From: Rikenellaceae bacterium | GTDB taxonomy: Bacteria > Bacteroidota > Bacteroidia > Bacteroidales > Rikenellaceae | Assembly: GCA_015060045.1 (NCBI GenBank) | Contig: SUZH01000003.1 | Location: forward strand, 124,001 to 188,000 | DNA: 64,000 nt | Direction: 5' to 3' | Notes under the pieces: model-generated | Told to the model about the DNA's origin: nothing | The model's database searches: none | The model's input: only the letters and a program-made list of their open reading frames with translations | Position numbers and translations under genes: made by a program | Shown here: in pieces, positions 17,480 to 27,953 of the stretch | How the letters are laid out: each line of letters starts with the position of its first letter | How positions within the stretch are numbered: the first letter of the stretch is position 1

Positions 17480-18865
17480 ATGCTTGAATTTCGGCCAATA
17501 ACCCTTGCAGACCGTGCCCGCATCGAAGCATATACGATGCGGCGCGGTCTGTATAATTGCGACCTCTCGTTTGCCAACATCTACTGCTGGCGCAAGTTCT
17601 ACCAAACGGCATGGTGCGAAGTCGAGGGCTTCCTCGTGATTCGTTTCCGAATCGACGGCGGAAGTGCTACGGGCTACATGCAACCGATCGGCGAGGGGGA
17701 TTTCGCATCGGTGATTCGTTGCCTGATGAACGAGGCCGATACCGCGGGCGAGCCTTTGCGCCTGATTGGGTTGACGAACGAGGCCAAAGCGCAACTCGAG
17801 CAGGAGTTTCCGGATCAATTTATCTTTGACGATAACCGTGCCACACACGACTACCTCTATCGGCGCGAGGATTTGAGCCGTCTGCAAGGCAAAAATTACC
17901 AACCCAAGCGCAACCACATCAACCGCTTCATCGGCAACTACCCGACCTACCGCTACGAACCGCTCACGCGCGCCAACATGGCCGAGTGCATCCACCTGGA
18001 GCTGGAGTGGTGTCGCCACCGCAACGGGTGTATCGAGGAGGGACTCAACGCCGAGCGGGAGGCGATGCAAGAGGCCTTTGCCCACTTCGAGGTGCTGGGG
18101 TTACAGGGCGGATGCATCTACGTGGGTGATCAGCTGGTTGCCTTCACCTACGGATCGGCACTCAACGACCACACCTTCGATATCCACGTCGAGAAGGCCG
18201 ACACGCGCTACGACGGAGCCTTTACGATTATCAACCGTCGCTTTGCCGAGCAACTCGACGAGCGTTTTACGCTCCTCAACCGCGAGGAGGATCTGGGCAT
18301 CGAAGGGCTGCGCAAAGCCAAGCTGTCGTATTACCCCGCCTTTCTGCAGGCAAAACACCGTGCCGAAACGACCACACCACACCAGCGCGCCTGCCAGCGC
18401 CTTTGGCGGGCATGTTTTCCGCAGGACGATGACGCGTTTATCGAGCAGTTCCTCATTCGCCACTACCGCGAGGAGCGGATGCTGACTCTCGAGGTGGAGG
18501 GTGAGGTGGTGGCTATGCTGCACCTAATCCCCTTTGCGACCGCTTGGGGCACGATGCGTTATATTTATGGTGTAGCGACCGACCCGGCACATCGCGGACG
18601 AGGATACGCTACCGAGCTTCTACACCGCGCCATCGACTTAAGCCGCACAGCCGGCGATGCAGCACTATTCCTCATTCCGGCCACCCAATCGTTGCGTGAT
18701 CTATATGCCCGCGAGGGATTTACGGGCGACCTACCCGTACACTTCACCACGGGCGACGACTTCGACTTCGGTACGGGCGTTGCGGAACGCGATCGGGCGA
18801 TGTGCTACTGGTTGGATGCACCCCAATCACTGCCCGAACACCTCCATGCCGACCTCATCCGCTAA
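17480..18865 (+). CDS. DUF2156-GNAT fusion protein
   Basis: N-terminal DUF2156-type region (NYQPKRNHINRFIGNYPTYRYEPLT...FTYGSALNDHTFDIHVEKADTRYDGAFTIINRRFAEQL...NREEDLGIEGLRKAKLSYYP) fused to a C-terminal GNAT (YIYGVATDPAHRGRGYATELLHRAIDL). Confidence 0.88.
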   Translation: MLEFRPITLADRARIEAYTMRRGLYNCDLSFANIYCWRKFYQTAWCEVEGFLVIRFRIDGGSATGYMQPIGEGDFASVIRCLMNEADTAGEPLRLIGLTNEAKAQLEQEFPDQFIFDDNRATHDYLYRREDLSRLQGKNYQPKRNHINRFIGNYPTYRYEPLTRANMAECIHLELEWCRHRNGCIEEGLNAEREAMQEAFAHFEVLGLQGGCIYVGDQLVAFTYGSALNDHTFDIHVEKADTRYDGAFTIINRRFAEQLDERFTLLNREEDLGIEGLRKAKLSYYPAFLQAKHRAETTTPHQRACQRLWRACFPQDDDAFIEQFLIRHYREERMLTLEVEGEVVAMLHLIPFATAWGTMRYIYGVATDPAHRGRGYATELLHRAIDLSRTAGDAALFLIPATQSLRDLYAREGFTGDLPVHFTTGDDFDFGTGVAERDRAMCYWLDAPQSLPEHLHADLIR

Positions 18866-18896
18866 ACAAAAGACTAACCTTAAAACTCCAAATACC

Positions 18897-20396
18897 ATGA
18901 AACACCTCTTTACTTTTGCCCTCGGCCTTACGCTGATGGCCTGCACTCCGAAACTGGAGCAGGAGCTCTTCCCGGCACAAGGTGCCCGTAACGTCAATCC
19001 CGACACCCGCCTTTCGATCCTCTTCGACAGCGAGCCCACGGTAGGTGCGGCGGGCATGATCCGCGTTTGGGATGCCGCCACGGATACCGTGGTAGACAGC
19101 CTCGACCTCTCAATTCCTGCCGGTCCGACCGAGCCGCGCAAGCTGCCCAAGGCCCCCTACACCTGGGAACCTTACAGTTACGACCAGCCCCGAAAGACGA
19201 ATGCCGACACAAAGCCAGGCACTCCCTCGGGTGTCGCCGAGCCGACGAGTGACGAATATCAGCTCACGATCATCGGCGGTTTCACGGACGGCTTCCACTT
19301 CCACCCGATTCTGGTGCGTGAAAACCGCGCCGAGATCTACCTCCACCACAACCTGCTTGCGTACGGCAAGGAGTACTACGTCACGATCGACGATGGTGTC
19401 CTCACGACGGCCGATGGTTCGTTCAAGGGGATTACCAAAGCCGACGGTTGGCGCTTTAAGACCAAGAAGGAGGGACCTGCTGCCGATCAACGTCGTCTGA
19501 CGGTCAATGCCGACGGCACGGCCGACTTCTCGACCGTGCAGGGGGCTTTGGACTACATTCCGGACTTCAACACCGAGCCCTACACAATCTTCATCCACAA
19601 TGGCGACTACGAGGAGCTGGTTTACTTCCGCTCGAAGCGTAACTTGACGATCGAGGGCGAAAGTCGCGAAGGTGTGAAGGTTCACTACCCCAACAACGAG
19701 GTTTTCAACCCCTATCCGAAGAACGTAGCCACGAACGAGTGGCCGGGCACCTTCCCCTCGCGTCGTGCCGCCTTCATGGCTGACAACTGTACCGATCTCA
19801 CGATGCGTAACCTCACGATTGCCACCGACCTGAAGGGTCAGGCCGAGGGTCTGCTGCTGATGGGCGAAAGAATGTTCCTGGATCAGGTAACAATCATCGG
19901 CTCGGGTGATGCCCTGCAGGCCAACGGTTCGGTCTATCTGCACAAATGCCGTCTGGTGGGTGATGGCGACTCGATTCTGGGTCGTGGCCCGGGCTTCTAC
20001 GACAGTTGTGAGCTTATCTCGGGCGGTCCCTTCATGTGGATCCGCAACACGAACGAGAACCACGGCAACGTCTTCGTGCGTTGTCACTTCGAGGGTGTCG
20101 GCAACCGTGCCGTCATTGCCCGCACAAACCCCAAATACGACTATTGCGAGGCGGTGCTTCTCCACTGCACGATGAACAACATCCAGCCGATCGGTTGGTA
20201 CGGTCTGCCCGAAAAGCTCGTCGATCAGCGCTATTGGGAGTACGACAGCCGCGATACGGAGGGTAACCCGATCGACTACTCGCAGCGTTTGAAGGGTTCG
20301 CGCCGTCTGGATGGCGAGAAGGACAAAGAGCTGATTGCCAATTACATGAATCCCGCCTTTGTCCTCGACGGCTGGAATCCGATGGAATCGAACTAA
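18897..20396 (+). CDS. Pectinesterase-like (CE8 family) lipoprotein
   Basis: MKHLFTFALGLTLMACTPK lipobox. ADFSTVQGALDYIPDFNTEPYTIFIHNGDYEELVYFRSKRNLTIEGESREGVKV; MFLDQVTIIGSGDALQANGSVYLHKCRLVGDGDSILGRGPGFYDSCEL is pectinesterase beta-helix. Confidence 0.85.
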   Translation: MKHLFTFALGLTLMACTPKLEQELFPAQGARNVNPDTRLSILFDSEPTVGAAGMIRVWDAATDTVVDSLDLSIPAGPTEPRKLPKAPYTWEPYSYDQPRKTNADTKPGTPSGVAEPTSDEYQLTIIGGFTDGFHFHPILVRENRAEIYLHHNLLAYGKEYYVTIDDGVLTTADGSFKGITKADGWRFKTKKEGPAADQRRLTVNADGTADFSTVQGALDYIPDFNTEPYTIFIHNGDYEELVYFRSKRNLTIEGESREGVKVHYPNNEVFNPYPKNVATNEWPGTFPSRRAAFMADNCTDLTMRNLTIATDLKGQAEGLLLMGERMFLDQVTIIGSGDALQANGSVYLHKCRLVGDGDSILGRGPGFYDSCELISGGPFMWIRNTNENHGNVFVRCHFEGVGNRAVIARTNPKYDYCEAVLLHCTMNNIQPIGWYGLPEKLVDQRYWEYDSRDTEGNPIDYSQRLKGSRRLDGEKDKELIANYMNPAFVLDGWNPMESN

Positions 20397-20411
20397 CTCA
20401 CCTAAGCAACG

Positions 20412-22415
20412 ATGAAAAAATACTTCACCCTGATTTTGGGCCTCGTGGCCTCAATCTCTGTCCAAGCGGCAGAGCCTGCACGTCTCACCGTCGATGCCGC
20501 CTCGAAGGGGCACCCGATAGCCAAGACGATGTATGGCCTCTTTTTCGAGGATATCAACTACGCGGCTGATGGCGGCTTGTATGCCGAATTGATCAAGAAT
20601 CGCTCGTTCGATTTCGATCACCCGACGACCGGTTGGCAACTCTTCGGCAACGTGGAGCTGTGTGAGGATGGCCCCTTTGAGCGCAATCCGCACTACGTTC
20701 GTCTGACCTATTCGGGCCACCGCGACATCCACACGGGTCTCGAAAACGAGGGCTTCTTCGGCATCGCACTGAAGGAGGGCGCCGAGTACCGTTTTTCGGT
20801 CTGGGCACGTACGCATAACAATGGCGAGCAACAGATCTCGATCAATGTCGTGAGCGACAATACGGAACTGGAAGATATGGTCATCCAGCGCGTTCAGCTC
20901 CGCATCACCTCGCCCGAGTGGAGGAAGTATGAGGTGACCTTCACTGCCCCGGCAACGATCCGCAAGGGTCGTCTGCGTCTGATCCTCGAGCAACCCGATC
21001 GCAAACACTACAGCACCTCGACGGGTGTTGATTTGGAGCACATCTCGCTCTTCCCGACCGATACGTTCCGCGGCGAGAAGAATGGCCTGCGCAAGGATTT
21101 GGCCGAGGCGCTGGCGGCACTGAAACCGGGTATTTTCCGCTTCCCGGGCGGCTGTATCATCGAGGGTACAACGCTCGAAACACGCTATAACTGGAAAAAC
21201 TCGGTAGGTCCGGTGGAGAACCGCCCCGTCAATCAAAATCGTTGGCACTACACCTTTCGTCACCGCCTCTTCCCCGACTATTACCAATCCTACGGCTTGG
21301 GCTTCTATGAGTTCTTCTGCTTCTCGGAGCAGATTGGAGCCGAACCGCTGCCCGTGGTAAGTTGCGGCTTGGCGTGCCAATTCCAGAACGATTCGACGGC
21401 TCACTGCTCGATGGAGGAGCTGCAGGTTTTTATCGACGAGGCCCTGGATCTGATCGAGTTTGCCAATGGGGACACCTCGACCCCCTGGGGCAAGGTGCGT
21501 GCCGAGATGGGACACCCCGCCCCCTTCCACCTGAAGTACCTCGGCATCGGTAACGAGCAGTGGGGCGAGGAGTTTATCGTGCGCTTTGAGCCCTTCGTAA
21601 AGGCGGTACGCGCGAAGCATCCCGAGATTCAGATTGTCGGCACGTCGGGCCCCTCGGCCGGTGGCGAACGATTCGACTACCTCTGGCAGGAGATGCGCCG
21701 CATCGGGGTCGATCTGGTCGATGAGCACTACTACGCACCCGAGACCTTCTTCACAGACAATGCCGACCGCTACGACAAATACCCGCGTACGGGTCCGAAG
21801 GTCTTTGCCGGCGAGTATGCCTGCCACGGTGCCAATGGCAAGAAGTTCAACCACTACAACGCTTCGTTGCTCGAAGCGGCCTTTATGACGGGTCTGGAGC
21901 GCAATGCCGATGTGGTGCGCATGGCCACCTTTGCCCCCCTCCTGGCGCACATCGAGGGTTGGCAGTGGCGCCCCGACCTTGTGTGGTTCGACAACCTGCG
22001 CATGATGCGCTCGACGAGCTACTATGTGCAGCAACTCTACGCCACGAATCGCGGTACGGCTTCACTGCCCATCACGCTCGATGGTGTACCGGCAGCGGGC
22101 AAGGAGGGCCAGCACGGCCTCTACGCCTCGGCTGTCAAAGATGATGCGACGGGCATGTATATCGTAAAGGTGGCCAACCTCAGCGAAACGGCGCAGGAGC
22201 TGGAGATCGCCTTCGAGGGGCTGAAGCGTGGTGTTCGCTTTGCCCCCACGGCAGAGTGCATCACACTCGTGTGCGATGATCCGATGGCCGAGAATACGCT
22301 CGACAATCCCACACGCATCGTCCCGCAAAGCCAACTGATTCCCGCCGACGAGCAGGGTATTCGTACCCAAATTGCCGGAAGAAGTTTCATGGTACTGAAG
22401 GTGATGCCGCGTTAA
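20412..22415 (+). CDS. Alpha-L-arabinofuranosidase (GH51)
   Basis: IAKTMYGLFFEDINYAADGGLYAELIKNRSFDF, FRFPGGCIIEGTTLETRYNWKNSVGP, KYLGIGNEQWGEEFIVRFEPFVKAVR. Confidence 0.95.
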   Translation: MKKYFTLILGLVASISVQAAEPARLTVDAASKGHPIAKTMYGLFFEDINYAADGGLYAELIKNRSFDFDHPTTGWQLFGNVELCEDGPFERNPHYVRLTYSGHRDIHTGLENEGFFGIALKEGAEYRFSVWARTHNNGEQQISINVVSDNTELEDMVIQRVQLRITSPEWRKYEVTFTAPATIRKGRLRLILEQPDRKHYSTSTGVDLEHISLFPTDTFRGEKNGLRKDLAEALAALKPGIFRFPGGCIIEGTTLETRYNWKNSVGPVENRPVNQNRWHYTFRHRLFPDYYQSYGLGFYEFFCFSEQIGAEPLPVVSCGLACQFQNDSTAHCSMEELQVFIDEALDLIEFANGDTSTPWGKVRAEMGHPAPFHLKYLGIGNEQWGEEFIVRFEPFVKAVRAKHPEIQIVGTSGPSAGGERFDYLWQEMRRIGVDLVDEHYYAPETFFTDNADRYDKYPRTGPKVFAGEYACHGANGKKFNHYNASLLEAAFMTGLERNADVVRMATFAPLLAHIEGWQWRPDLVWFDNLRMMRSTSYYVQQLYATNRGTASLPITLDGVPAAGKEGQHGLYASAVKDDATGMYIVKVANLSETAQELEIAFEGLKRGVRFAPTAECITLVCDDPMAENTLDNPTRIVPQSQLIPADEQGIRTQIAGRSFMVLKVMPR

Positions 22416-22430
22416 GCGCCCACCACAAAC

Positions 22431-22469
22431 AAAAAAAGAAGGAGGCCGCTTAAGCCTCCTTCTTTTTTT
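22431..22469. terminator. Bidirectional terminator
   Basis: aaaaaaagaaggaggc-cgcttaa-gcctccttctttttttg. Confidence 0.9.
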
Positions 22470-22518
22470 GGTTTGCGGATATCGACCTGACGTCTATGCG
22501 CGTAGGCCGACAAACAAC

Positions 22519-22854
22519 CTATTCAGCGGTTTCGTCTACCACCTCAGCGTCGGGAGCGTTCTTCTTCACCGACTCGATGCCGTTCTCGCGGGCAGCAACC
22601 GACGAGTACATCTCGCTCGAACCGATCACCTGACCATTACCAGCCTTGAGGTTGAAGTAGGGAGCACCGTTCTTGGCCTCCTTGCGCTCGTAGCGAGCAT
22701 CCTCGGGAGCGTTCTTCTTTACCGACTCGATGCCGTTCTTGCAGGCAGCCAACGTCGTGTAGCCCTCGCTGGCGAGAATCGTCTGACCGTTACCGGCCTT
22801 CAGGTTGAACTGGAACTCACCGTTCTTACGCTTCGTAATCACAAATTTTCCCAT
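22519..22854 (-). CDS. YegP-like protein with two DUF1508 repeats
   Basis: MGKFVITKRKNGEFQFNLKAGNGQTILASEGYTTLAACKNGIESVKKNAPED and a second copy GAPYFNLKAGNGQVIGSSEMYSSVAARENGIESVKKNAPD. Confidence 0.93.
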   Translation of the reverse strand: MGKFVITKRKNGEFQFNLKAGNGQTILASEGYTTLAACKNGIESVKKNAPEDARYERKEAKNGAPYFNLKAGNGQVIGSSEMYSSVAARENGIESVKKNAPDAEVVDETAE

Positions 22855-23094
22855 GATCTTTCGTATTTTAAGGTTAATAAATGTTCGTTGCTACTACAAA
22901 TATACGAATTTTTCTTCAAAATCATCTTTTTAAGCTATTTTTCTCATCCATTCGTTCGCTCCGTTCGTCGTTGCAGAATCACCACTGATCCGCCAAAACA
23001 CCTTGTGTAACGATTTTGCATACCCCATTTAGGACTTTTTTGCTAACTTTGTTCGTTATTTAGCCGAAAACAATAACACAAAAATATAACAACC

Positions 23095-25056
23095 ATGAAC
23101 AAAACTTTGCGCCTGGCAGCCTCGGCCCTCCTCTTGATGGGCATGGCCGCCTGCTCCTCGAACGACACGACCGGCGAATGGCCGATCCCCGAAGAGCCCA
23201 TCTGTGAAATGAACTACACGCCCGAGAAGACACAATTTGCGCTCTGGGCACCCACCGCCGAGGAGGTAGAGGTATGCCTCTATACGACCGACGAGGTGGA
23301 GCGCATCCCCATGCAAGCCGCCGAGGCCTCAATGTGGTGCGCCGAGAAGGAGGGTAATCTGCTCGGCAAGAGCTACACGTTCCGCGTCAAAGTGGCCGGT
23401 GAGTGGCTCGGCGAGACGCCGGGTATCTTTGCCCGTGCCGTGACACCGAATGGCGAGCGCGGTGCCATCATCGACCTGCGTAAGACCGATCCTGAGGGTT
23501 GGAGCGAGGATCAGCGTCCCGCACTCACAGCGGCCAACCAAATCACCGTCTACGAGATGCACTACCGTGACATGACGGCACACCTTTCGGCCGGTAGCGC
23601 CCATCCGGGTAAATACCTCGGTATGGCCGAGCGTGGCACACAGAGCCCCGACGGCCTGGCTACGAGCCTGGATCACCTCGTGGAACTGGGCGTAAGCCAC
23701 GTACACCTCTTGCCGACGGCCGACTTTGGTTCGATCGACGAGACGGTGGAGAACAACACGCAGTACAACTGGGGCTACGAACCGCAGCATTTCAACGTTC
23801 CTGAAGGCACCTACTCGACCGATCCGGCTGATCCGACAGCCCGCATCCGCGAGCTGAAAACGCTGATTCAGGCGATGCACAAGGCCGGCCTGCGCGTCGT
23901 GCTGGATGTGGTCTACAACCACACGACGAGTGTCGAGCGTTGCGGCTTCGAACTCACCGTGCCGGGTTACTACTACCGCTTCAATCCCGACGGCTCGTTT
24001 GCCAACGGCTCGGGTTGCGGCAACGAGACGGCATCGGACAAGGCGATGATGCGTAAATTCATGATCGAGTCGCTCGAATATTGGGTCAAGGAGTACCACG
24101 TCGATGGCTTCCGCTTCGACCTGATGGCGATCCACGACATCGAGACGATGAACCTGATCCGCGAACGTCTTTCGGCCATCGACCCGACGATCCTGATCTA
24201 CGGCGAGGGTTGGGCTGCCATGACGCCCGCCTACGACAACGAGCAGCTCGCCTTCAAGCGCTACACGCACCGCATGCCGGGTGTGGCAGCCTTTAGCGAC
24301 GATATTCGCAACGCGCTGCGCGGTACGCTCGACTGCTCGCAGGGTGGATTCATCCACGGTGTAGCAGGTAACAAAGAGGGGGTGAAGTTTGGTATCGCCG
24401 GTGGCGTGGAGCACCCCGCCGTAACCCATACGGAGGCCGCCTGGTGTGCCGAGCCGACGCAGCACATGAGCTACGTCACGTGCCACGATGACCACAACTT
24501 GCGCGATCGTCTGGAGCTACTCTCGCCCGAGGCGAACGAGGAGGAGCTGCTCAAGATGGCCAAGCTGGCCCACGTAGGTGTCTTCACGTCGCAGGGTCTG
24601 CCCTTTATCTTCTGCGGTGAGGAGATGTATCGCTCGAAGTTGGGCGAGAAGAACACCTACAACATGCCCGACAAGTACAACGCCATCGATTGGGGACTCA
24701 AGCAGCAATACGGCAACCTCGTTGCCTATGTCAAGGGGCTGATTGCACTGCGCAAGGCCTACCCACAGTTCTGCCTCGGCAAGGCGGAGCTGGTTCGCAA
24801 GCACCTCACATTCCTCGAGAACGAGCAGCCTTCGGCCCTCGGTTTCCGTCTCACGTCGCCCGACTCGGAGCAAGAGATCTACGTCCTGATGAATGGCGAG
24901 CGTACGGCTGTTCCGTTTGCCGTGCCCGATGGTGCGTACACGATTTTGGCCGACGGTGAGCAGGTATCGGCTGCGGGAATTGCCACAAAAACCCTGCAAA
25001 ACGGGGAGGGCTTGTCACTCGCACCGATAGAGGCTTGTATTCTCCTCAAGAAATAA
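23095..25056 (+). CDS. Type I pullulanase-like GH13 lipoprotein
   Basis: LLLMGMAACSSN lipobox; LWAPTAEEVEVCLY; VVLDVVYNHTTSVERCGFELTVPGYYYRFNPDGSFANGSGCGNETASDKAMMRKFMIESLEYWVKEYHVDGFRFDLMAIHD; YGEGW. Confidence 0.93.
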   Translation: MNKTLRLAASALLLMGMAACSSNDTTGEWPIPEEPICEMNYTPEKTQFALWAPTAEEVEVCLYTTDEVERIPMQAAEASMWCAEKEGNLLGKSYTFRVKVAGEWLGETPGIFARAVTPNGERGAIIDLRKTDPEGWSEDQRPALTAANQITVYEMHYRDMTAHLSAGSAHPGKYLGMAERGTQSPDGLATSLDHLVELGVSHVHLLPTADFGSIDETVENNTQYNWGYEPQHFNVPEGTYSTDPADPTARIRELKTLIQAMHKAGLRVVLDVVYNHTTSVERCGFELTVPGYYYRFNPDGSFANGSGCGNETASDKAMMRKFMIESLEYWVKEYHVDGFRFDLMAIHDIETMNLIRERLSAIDPTILIYGEGWAAMTPAYDNEQLAFKRYTHRMPGVAAFSDDIRNALRGTLDCSQGGFIHGVAGNKEGVKFGIAGGVEHPAVTHTEAAWCAEPTQHMSYVTCHDDHNLRDRLELLSPEANEEELLKMAKLAHVGVFTSQGLPFIFCGEEMYRSKLGEKNTYNMPDKYNAIDWGLKQQYGNLVAYVKGLIALRKAYPQFCLGKAELVRKHLTFLENEQPSALGFRLTSPDSEQEIYVLMNGERTAVPFAVPDGAYTILADGEQVSAAGIATKTLQNGEGLSLAPIEACILLKK

Positions 25057-25076
25057 CCCCTCCGCGGATGAAAATC

Positions 25077-25110
25077 AAGACGCATGCTTGGCAAGTATGC
25101 GTCTTTTTTT
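25077..25110 (+). terminator. Terminator hairpin after the pullulanase-like gene
   Basis: aagacgcatgctt-ggc-aagtatgcgtcttttttt. A TATCTTTG -7-like box follows immediately at 25112-25119. Confidence 0.85.
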
Positions 25111-25137
25111 GTATCTTTGTGGAAAACCCATGCATTC

Positions 25138-27939
25138 ATGAAACACGCATCAACCTATTTTAAACTTCTTTTGGGAGCCGTGCTCCTGACCCTCTGCGTT
25201 TCTTGCCTACCCGATCGGGCCGATAGCTGGTACCCGATTCGCAAGGAGCATCGTCCCTATCTCCGCTGGTGGTGGTTGGGCAGTGCCGTCGATGAGGAGG
25301 GACTGACCTACAACCTCGAACAATTTGCCGACAAAGGCTTCGGCGGCGTCGAAATCACGCCGATCTACGGTGTCCAGGACAACGAAGCAAACGACGTAGA
25401 GTACCTCTCGCCGCGCTGGATGGAGCTGTTGCAGCACACCCTGAAGGAGGGCGAGCGTCTTGGCTTGGGCATTGACATGAACAACGGTACGGGCTGGCCC
25501 TTTGGAGGTCCCACGATCTCGACCAAACACTCGGCCCGAAAATATATCCTCGAGAAATTGCCCGTAGCGGCCGATACGCTCTTCGTGGGCGCCATTCGCA
25601 CCGGCGATATACGCCAGCAGGAGGTGGCCGAACTGATTCGTCTGCAGGCCGTACGTGGCGACGAGCGACTGGACCTTACGTCGCTTGTCGAGCAGGACAC
25701 GTTGCGCTGGCAGCCCCCCACAGGTGAGGATTGGACGCTCTATGCGCTCTACCTGGGTCGCACGTTCCAAAAGGTGAAGCGTGCCGCACCGGGTGGTGAA
25801 GGCTGGGTGATGAACCACTACGACCGTCGCACCCTCAACTACTACCTCAAGCGCTTCGAGGAGGCCTTTGACGAGAGCGACACTCCCTATCCCGACACCT
25901 TCTTCAATGACTCGTTTGAGGTTTATGGCTCGAATTGGGACGAGAAGCTGCCCGACCATTTCCGCGAGGAGTGGGGCTACGATCTGCTGGACTACCTGCC
26001 CGAGCTGGCCGGTGAGGGAGATCCCGAACTTTCGGCCCGTATCGTCAGCGACTACCGCGAGGTGATCGCCAAGTTGGTGCTGAACCATTTTACGCGCCCC
26101 TGGTCGGCATGGGCACATCGTCACGGCGTCAAGACGCGCAACCAGGCCCACGGTTCGCCGGGCAACCTGATCGACCTCTACGGTGCGGTTGATATTCCCG
26201 AGTGCGAGTCGTTCGGCCGTTCGGAGTTCGATCTGCCGCAGCTGCGTTACGACTCGATCCGCAAGCCCAACGATGGTACGCCTGCCGTCTTGAAGTTCGC
26301 CTCATCGGCGGCTCACCTGGCCGGCAAGCCCCTCACGTCGGCCGAAGCGCTTACGTGGCTCACGGAGCATTTCCGCACTTCGTGGGCACAGTGCAAACCC
26401 GAGATCGACCTGATGTTGGCAGCAGGTGTAAACCACCTCGTCTTCCACGGTGCACCCTATTCGCCCAAGGGGGTCGAGTTTCCCGGCTGGCGCTTCTACG
26501 CCTCGATCAACATGAGCCCGACGGCCGCCTTGTGGGAGGATGTATTCCCCTTGACGCGCTACATTACCCGTTGTCAATCGTTCCTGGCTGCCGGTGAGCC
26601 AGATAATGATCTGCTGCTCTATCTGCCGCAATACGACATCTGGCACGAGCAGCAGGGCAATCCGTTCCTGATCTTCGACATCCACAAGATGGACCGCACG
26701 ATCCCCCACATCAAGGCGATGATGGATCAGCTGGTAGCGGCCGGCTACGATGCCGATTACATCTCGGATCGCTTCCTGCGTTCGCTCACGACCAAGCGCG
26801 GCGAGCTGATCTCGGAGGGCGGTGCCCGTTATCGCGCACTGCTGATGCCTGCCTGCCACAAGCTGCCGACCGAGACGCTCGAGCACCTGCTCTATTTGGC
26901 CAAGAAGGGCGCCACGATCCTCTTCCTCGACAACTATCCTGACGATCTGCCGGGCTATGGCCGCGAACAGGAGCGGGAGGAGTTTGATGCCCTGCGTGCC
27001 CTGCTGCCGACCGATGAGGAGTTTACTACGGCCGAGCGTTTCTCGCTGGGTCGTGGTCGCATCATCACGGGTGAATCGTTCGACGAGATGGTTCAGCTGG
27101 CCGGCGTGCGTCCCGAACCCTTCAAGCGCGACATGGGCGGCACGATGATGCGCCGCAAGAATGAGGTAGGTGGCCACAACTACTTCCTCTCGATGCTCCG
27201 CAACGAAAAGGTGGATGGTTACATCACGCTCGCCACATCGGCACGTGCCGTCATGATCTTCGACCCGATGACGGGCAAGACGGGTGAGGCGATGATCCGT
27301 CCCAACGAACAGGGTACGATCGACGTGCGTCTGCAACTCGAGCCCGGGCAATCGATCCTGCTCAAGACCTTCAACAAGCCCATCGAGGCGGAAGGCTGGA
27401 CCTACATCAGCTCCTACGGTGAGCCGATCTGCTTCGAACGGGGTTGGTCGATCTCCTTCCCGCAGAGCGTTCCCGCCATCGAAGAGCATTTCGACACCGA
27501 TCACCTGACCGCCTGGACTTCGCTCCCCGATCCGCGCACGAAGATCAACAGCGCAACGGGTCGCTATACCCTCCGCTTCACGATCGAGGATCCGACGCAG
27601 GCCGATGAGTGGATGCTCGACTTGGGTGATGTACGCGAAAGTGCCATCGTACACCTCAACGGTGAGCGCATCGCCACCCTTGCCACCATACCCTACCGCA
27701 CGACGATCGGTCGCTGGCTGAAGCAGGGCGAGAACCTGCTGGAGGTGGATGTCAAGAATCTGCACGCGAACCGCATTGCCGAGATGGAGCGAAACGGCGT
27801 TCGTTGGCGTATCTTCAAGGATGCCAACATCGCCTCCGTAACCGGAGCCAGGGAGTTCTCGTTCGGCGATTGGCCGACCGATCCTGCCGGTCTGAATTCG
27901 ACGGTAACCCTCACCCCGATTCACTTTGAAAATAACTAA
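25138..27939 (+). CDS. GH106-like alpha-L-rhamnosidase family glycoside hydrolase
   Basis: HRPYLRWWWLGSAVDEEGLTYNLEQFADKGFGGVEITPIYG, GLGIDMNNGTGWPFGGP, VNHLVFHGAPYSPKGVEFPGWRFYAS; C-terminal sugar-binding-like domain. Confidence 0.85.
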   Translation: MKHASTYFKLLLGAVLLTLCVSCLPDRADSWYPIRKEHRPYLRWWWLGSAVDEEGLTYNLEQFADKGFGGVEITPIYGVQDNEANDVEYLSPRWMELLQHTLKEGERLGLGIDMNNGTGWPFGGPTISTKHSARKYILEKLPVAADTLFVGAIRTGDIRQQEVAELIRLQAVRGDERLDLTSLVEQDTLRWQPPTGEDWTLYALYLGRTFQKVKRAAPGGEGWVMNHYDRRTLNYYLKRFEEAFDESDTPYPDTFFNDSFEVYGSNWDEKLPDHFREEWGYDLLDYLPELAGEGDPELSARIVSDYREVIAKLVLNHFTRPWSAWAHRHGVKTRNQAHGSPGNLIDLYGAVDIPECESFGRSEFDLPQLRYDSIRKPNDGTPAVLKFASSAAHLAGKPLTSAEALTWLTEHFRTSWAQCKPEIDLMLAAGVNHLVFHGAPYSPKGVEFPGWRFYASINMSPTAALWEDVFPLTRYITRCQSFLAAGEPDNDLLLYLPQYDIWHEQQGNPFLIFDIHKMDRTIPHIKAMMDQLVAAGYDADYISDRFLRSLTTKRGELISEGGARYRALLMPACHKLPTETLEHLLYLAKKGATILFLDNYPDDLPGYGREQEREEFDALRALLPTDEEFTTAERFSLGRGRIITGESFDEMVQLAGVRPEPFKRDMGGTMMRRKNEVGGHNYFLSMLRNEKVDGYITLATSARAVMIFDPMTGKTGEAMIRPNEQGTIDVRLQLEPGQSILLKTFNKPIEAEGWTYISSYGEPICFERGWSISFPQSVPAIEEHFDTDHLTAWTSLPDPRTKINSATGRYTLRFTIEDPTQADEWMLDLGDVRESAIVHLNGERIATLATIPYRTTIGRWLKQGENLLEVDVKNLHANRIAEMERNGVRWRIFKDANIASVTGAREFSFGDWPTDPAGLNSTVTLTPIHFENN

Positions 27940-27953
27940 TACACCCATACTCC

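Noticed and set aside
22519-22854. YegP-like double DUF1508 as an unusual repeat protein
   Set aside because: Two tandem DUF1508 units are a known architecture of this family.
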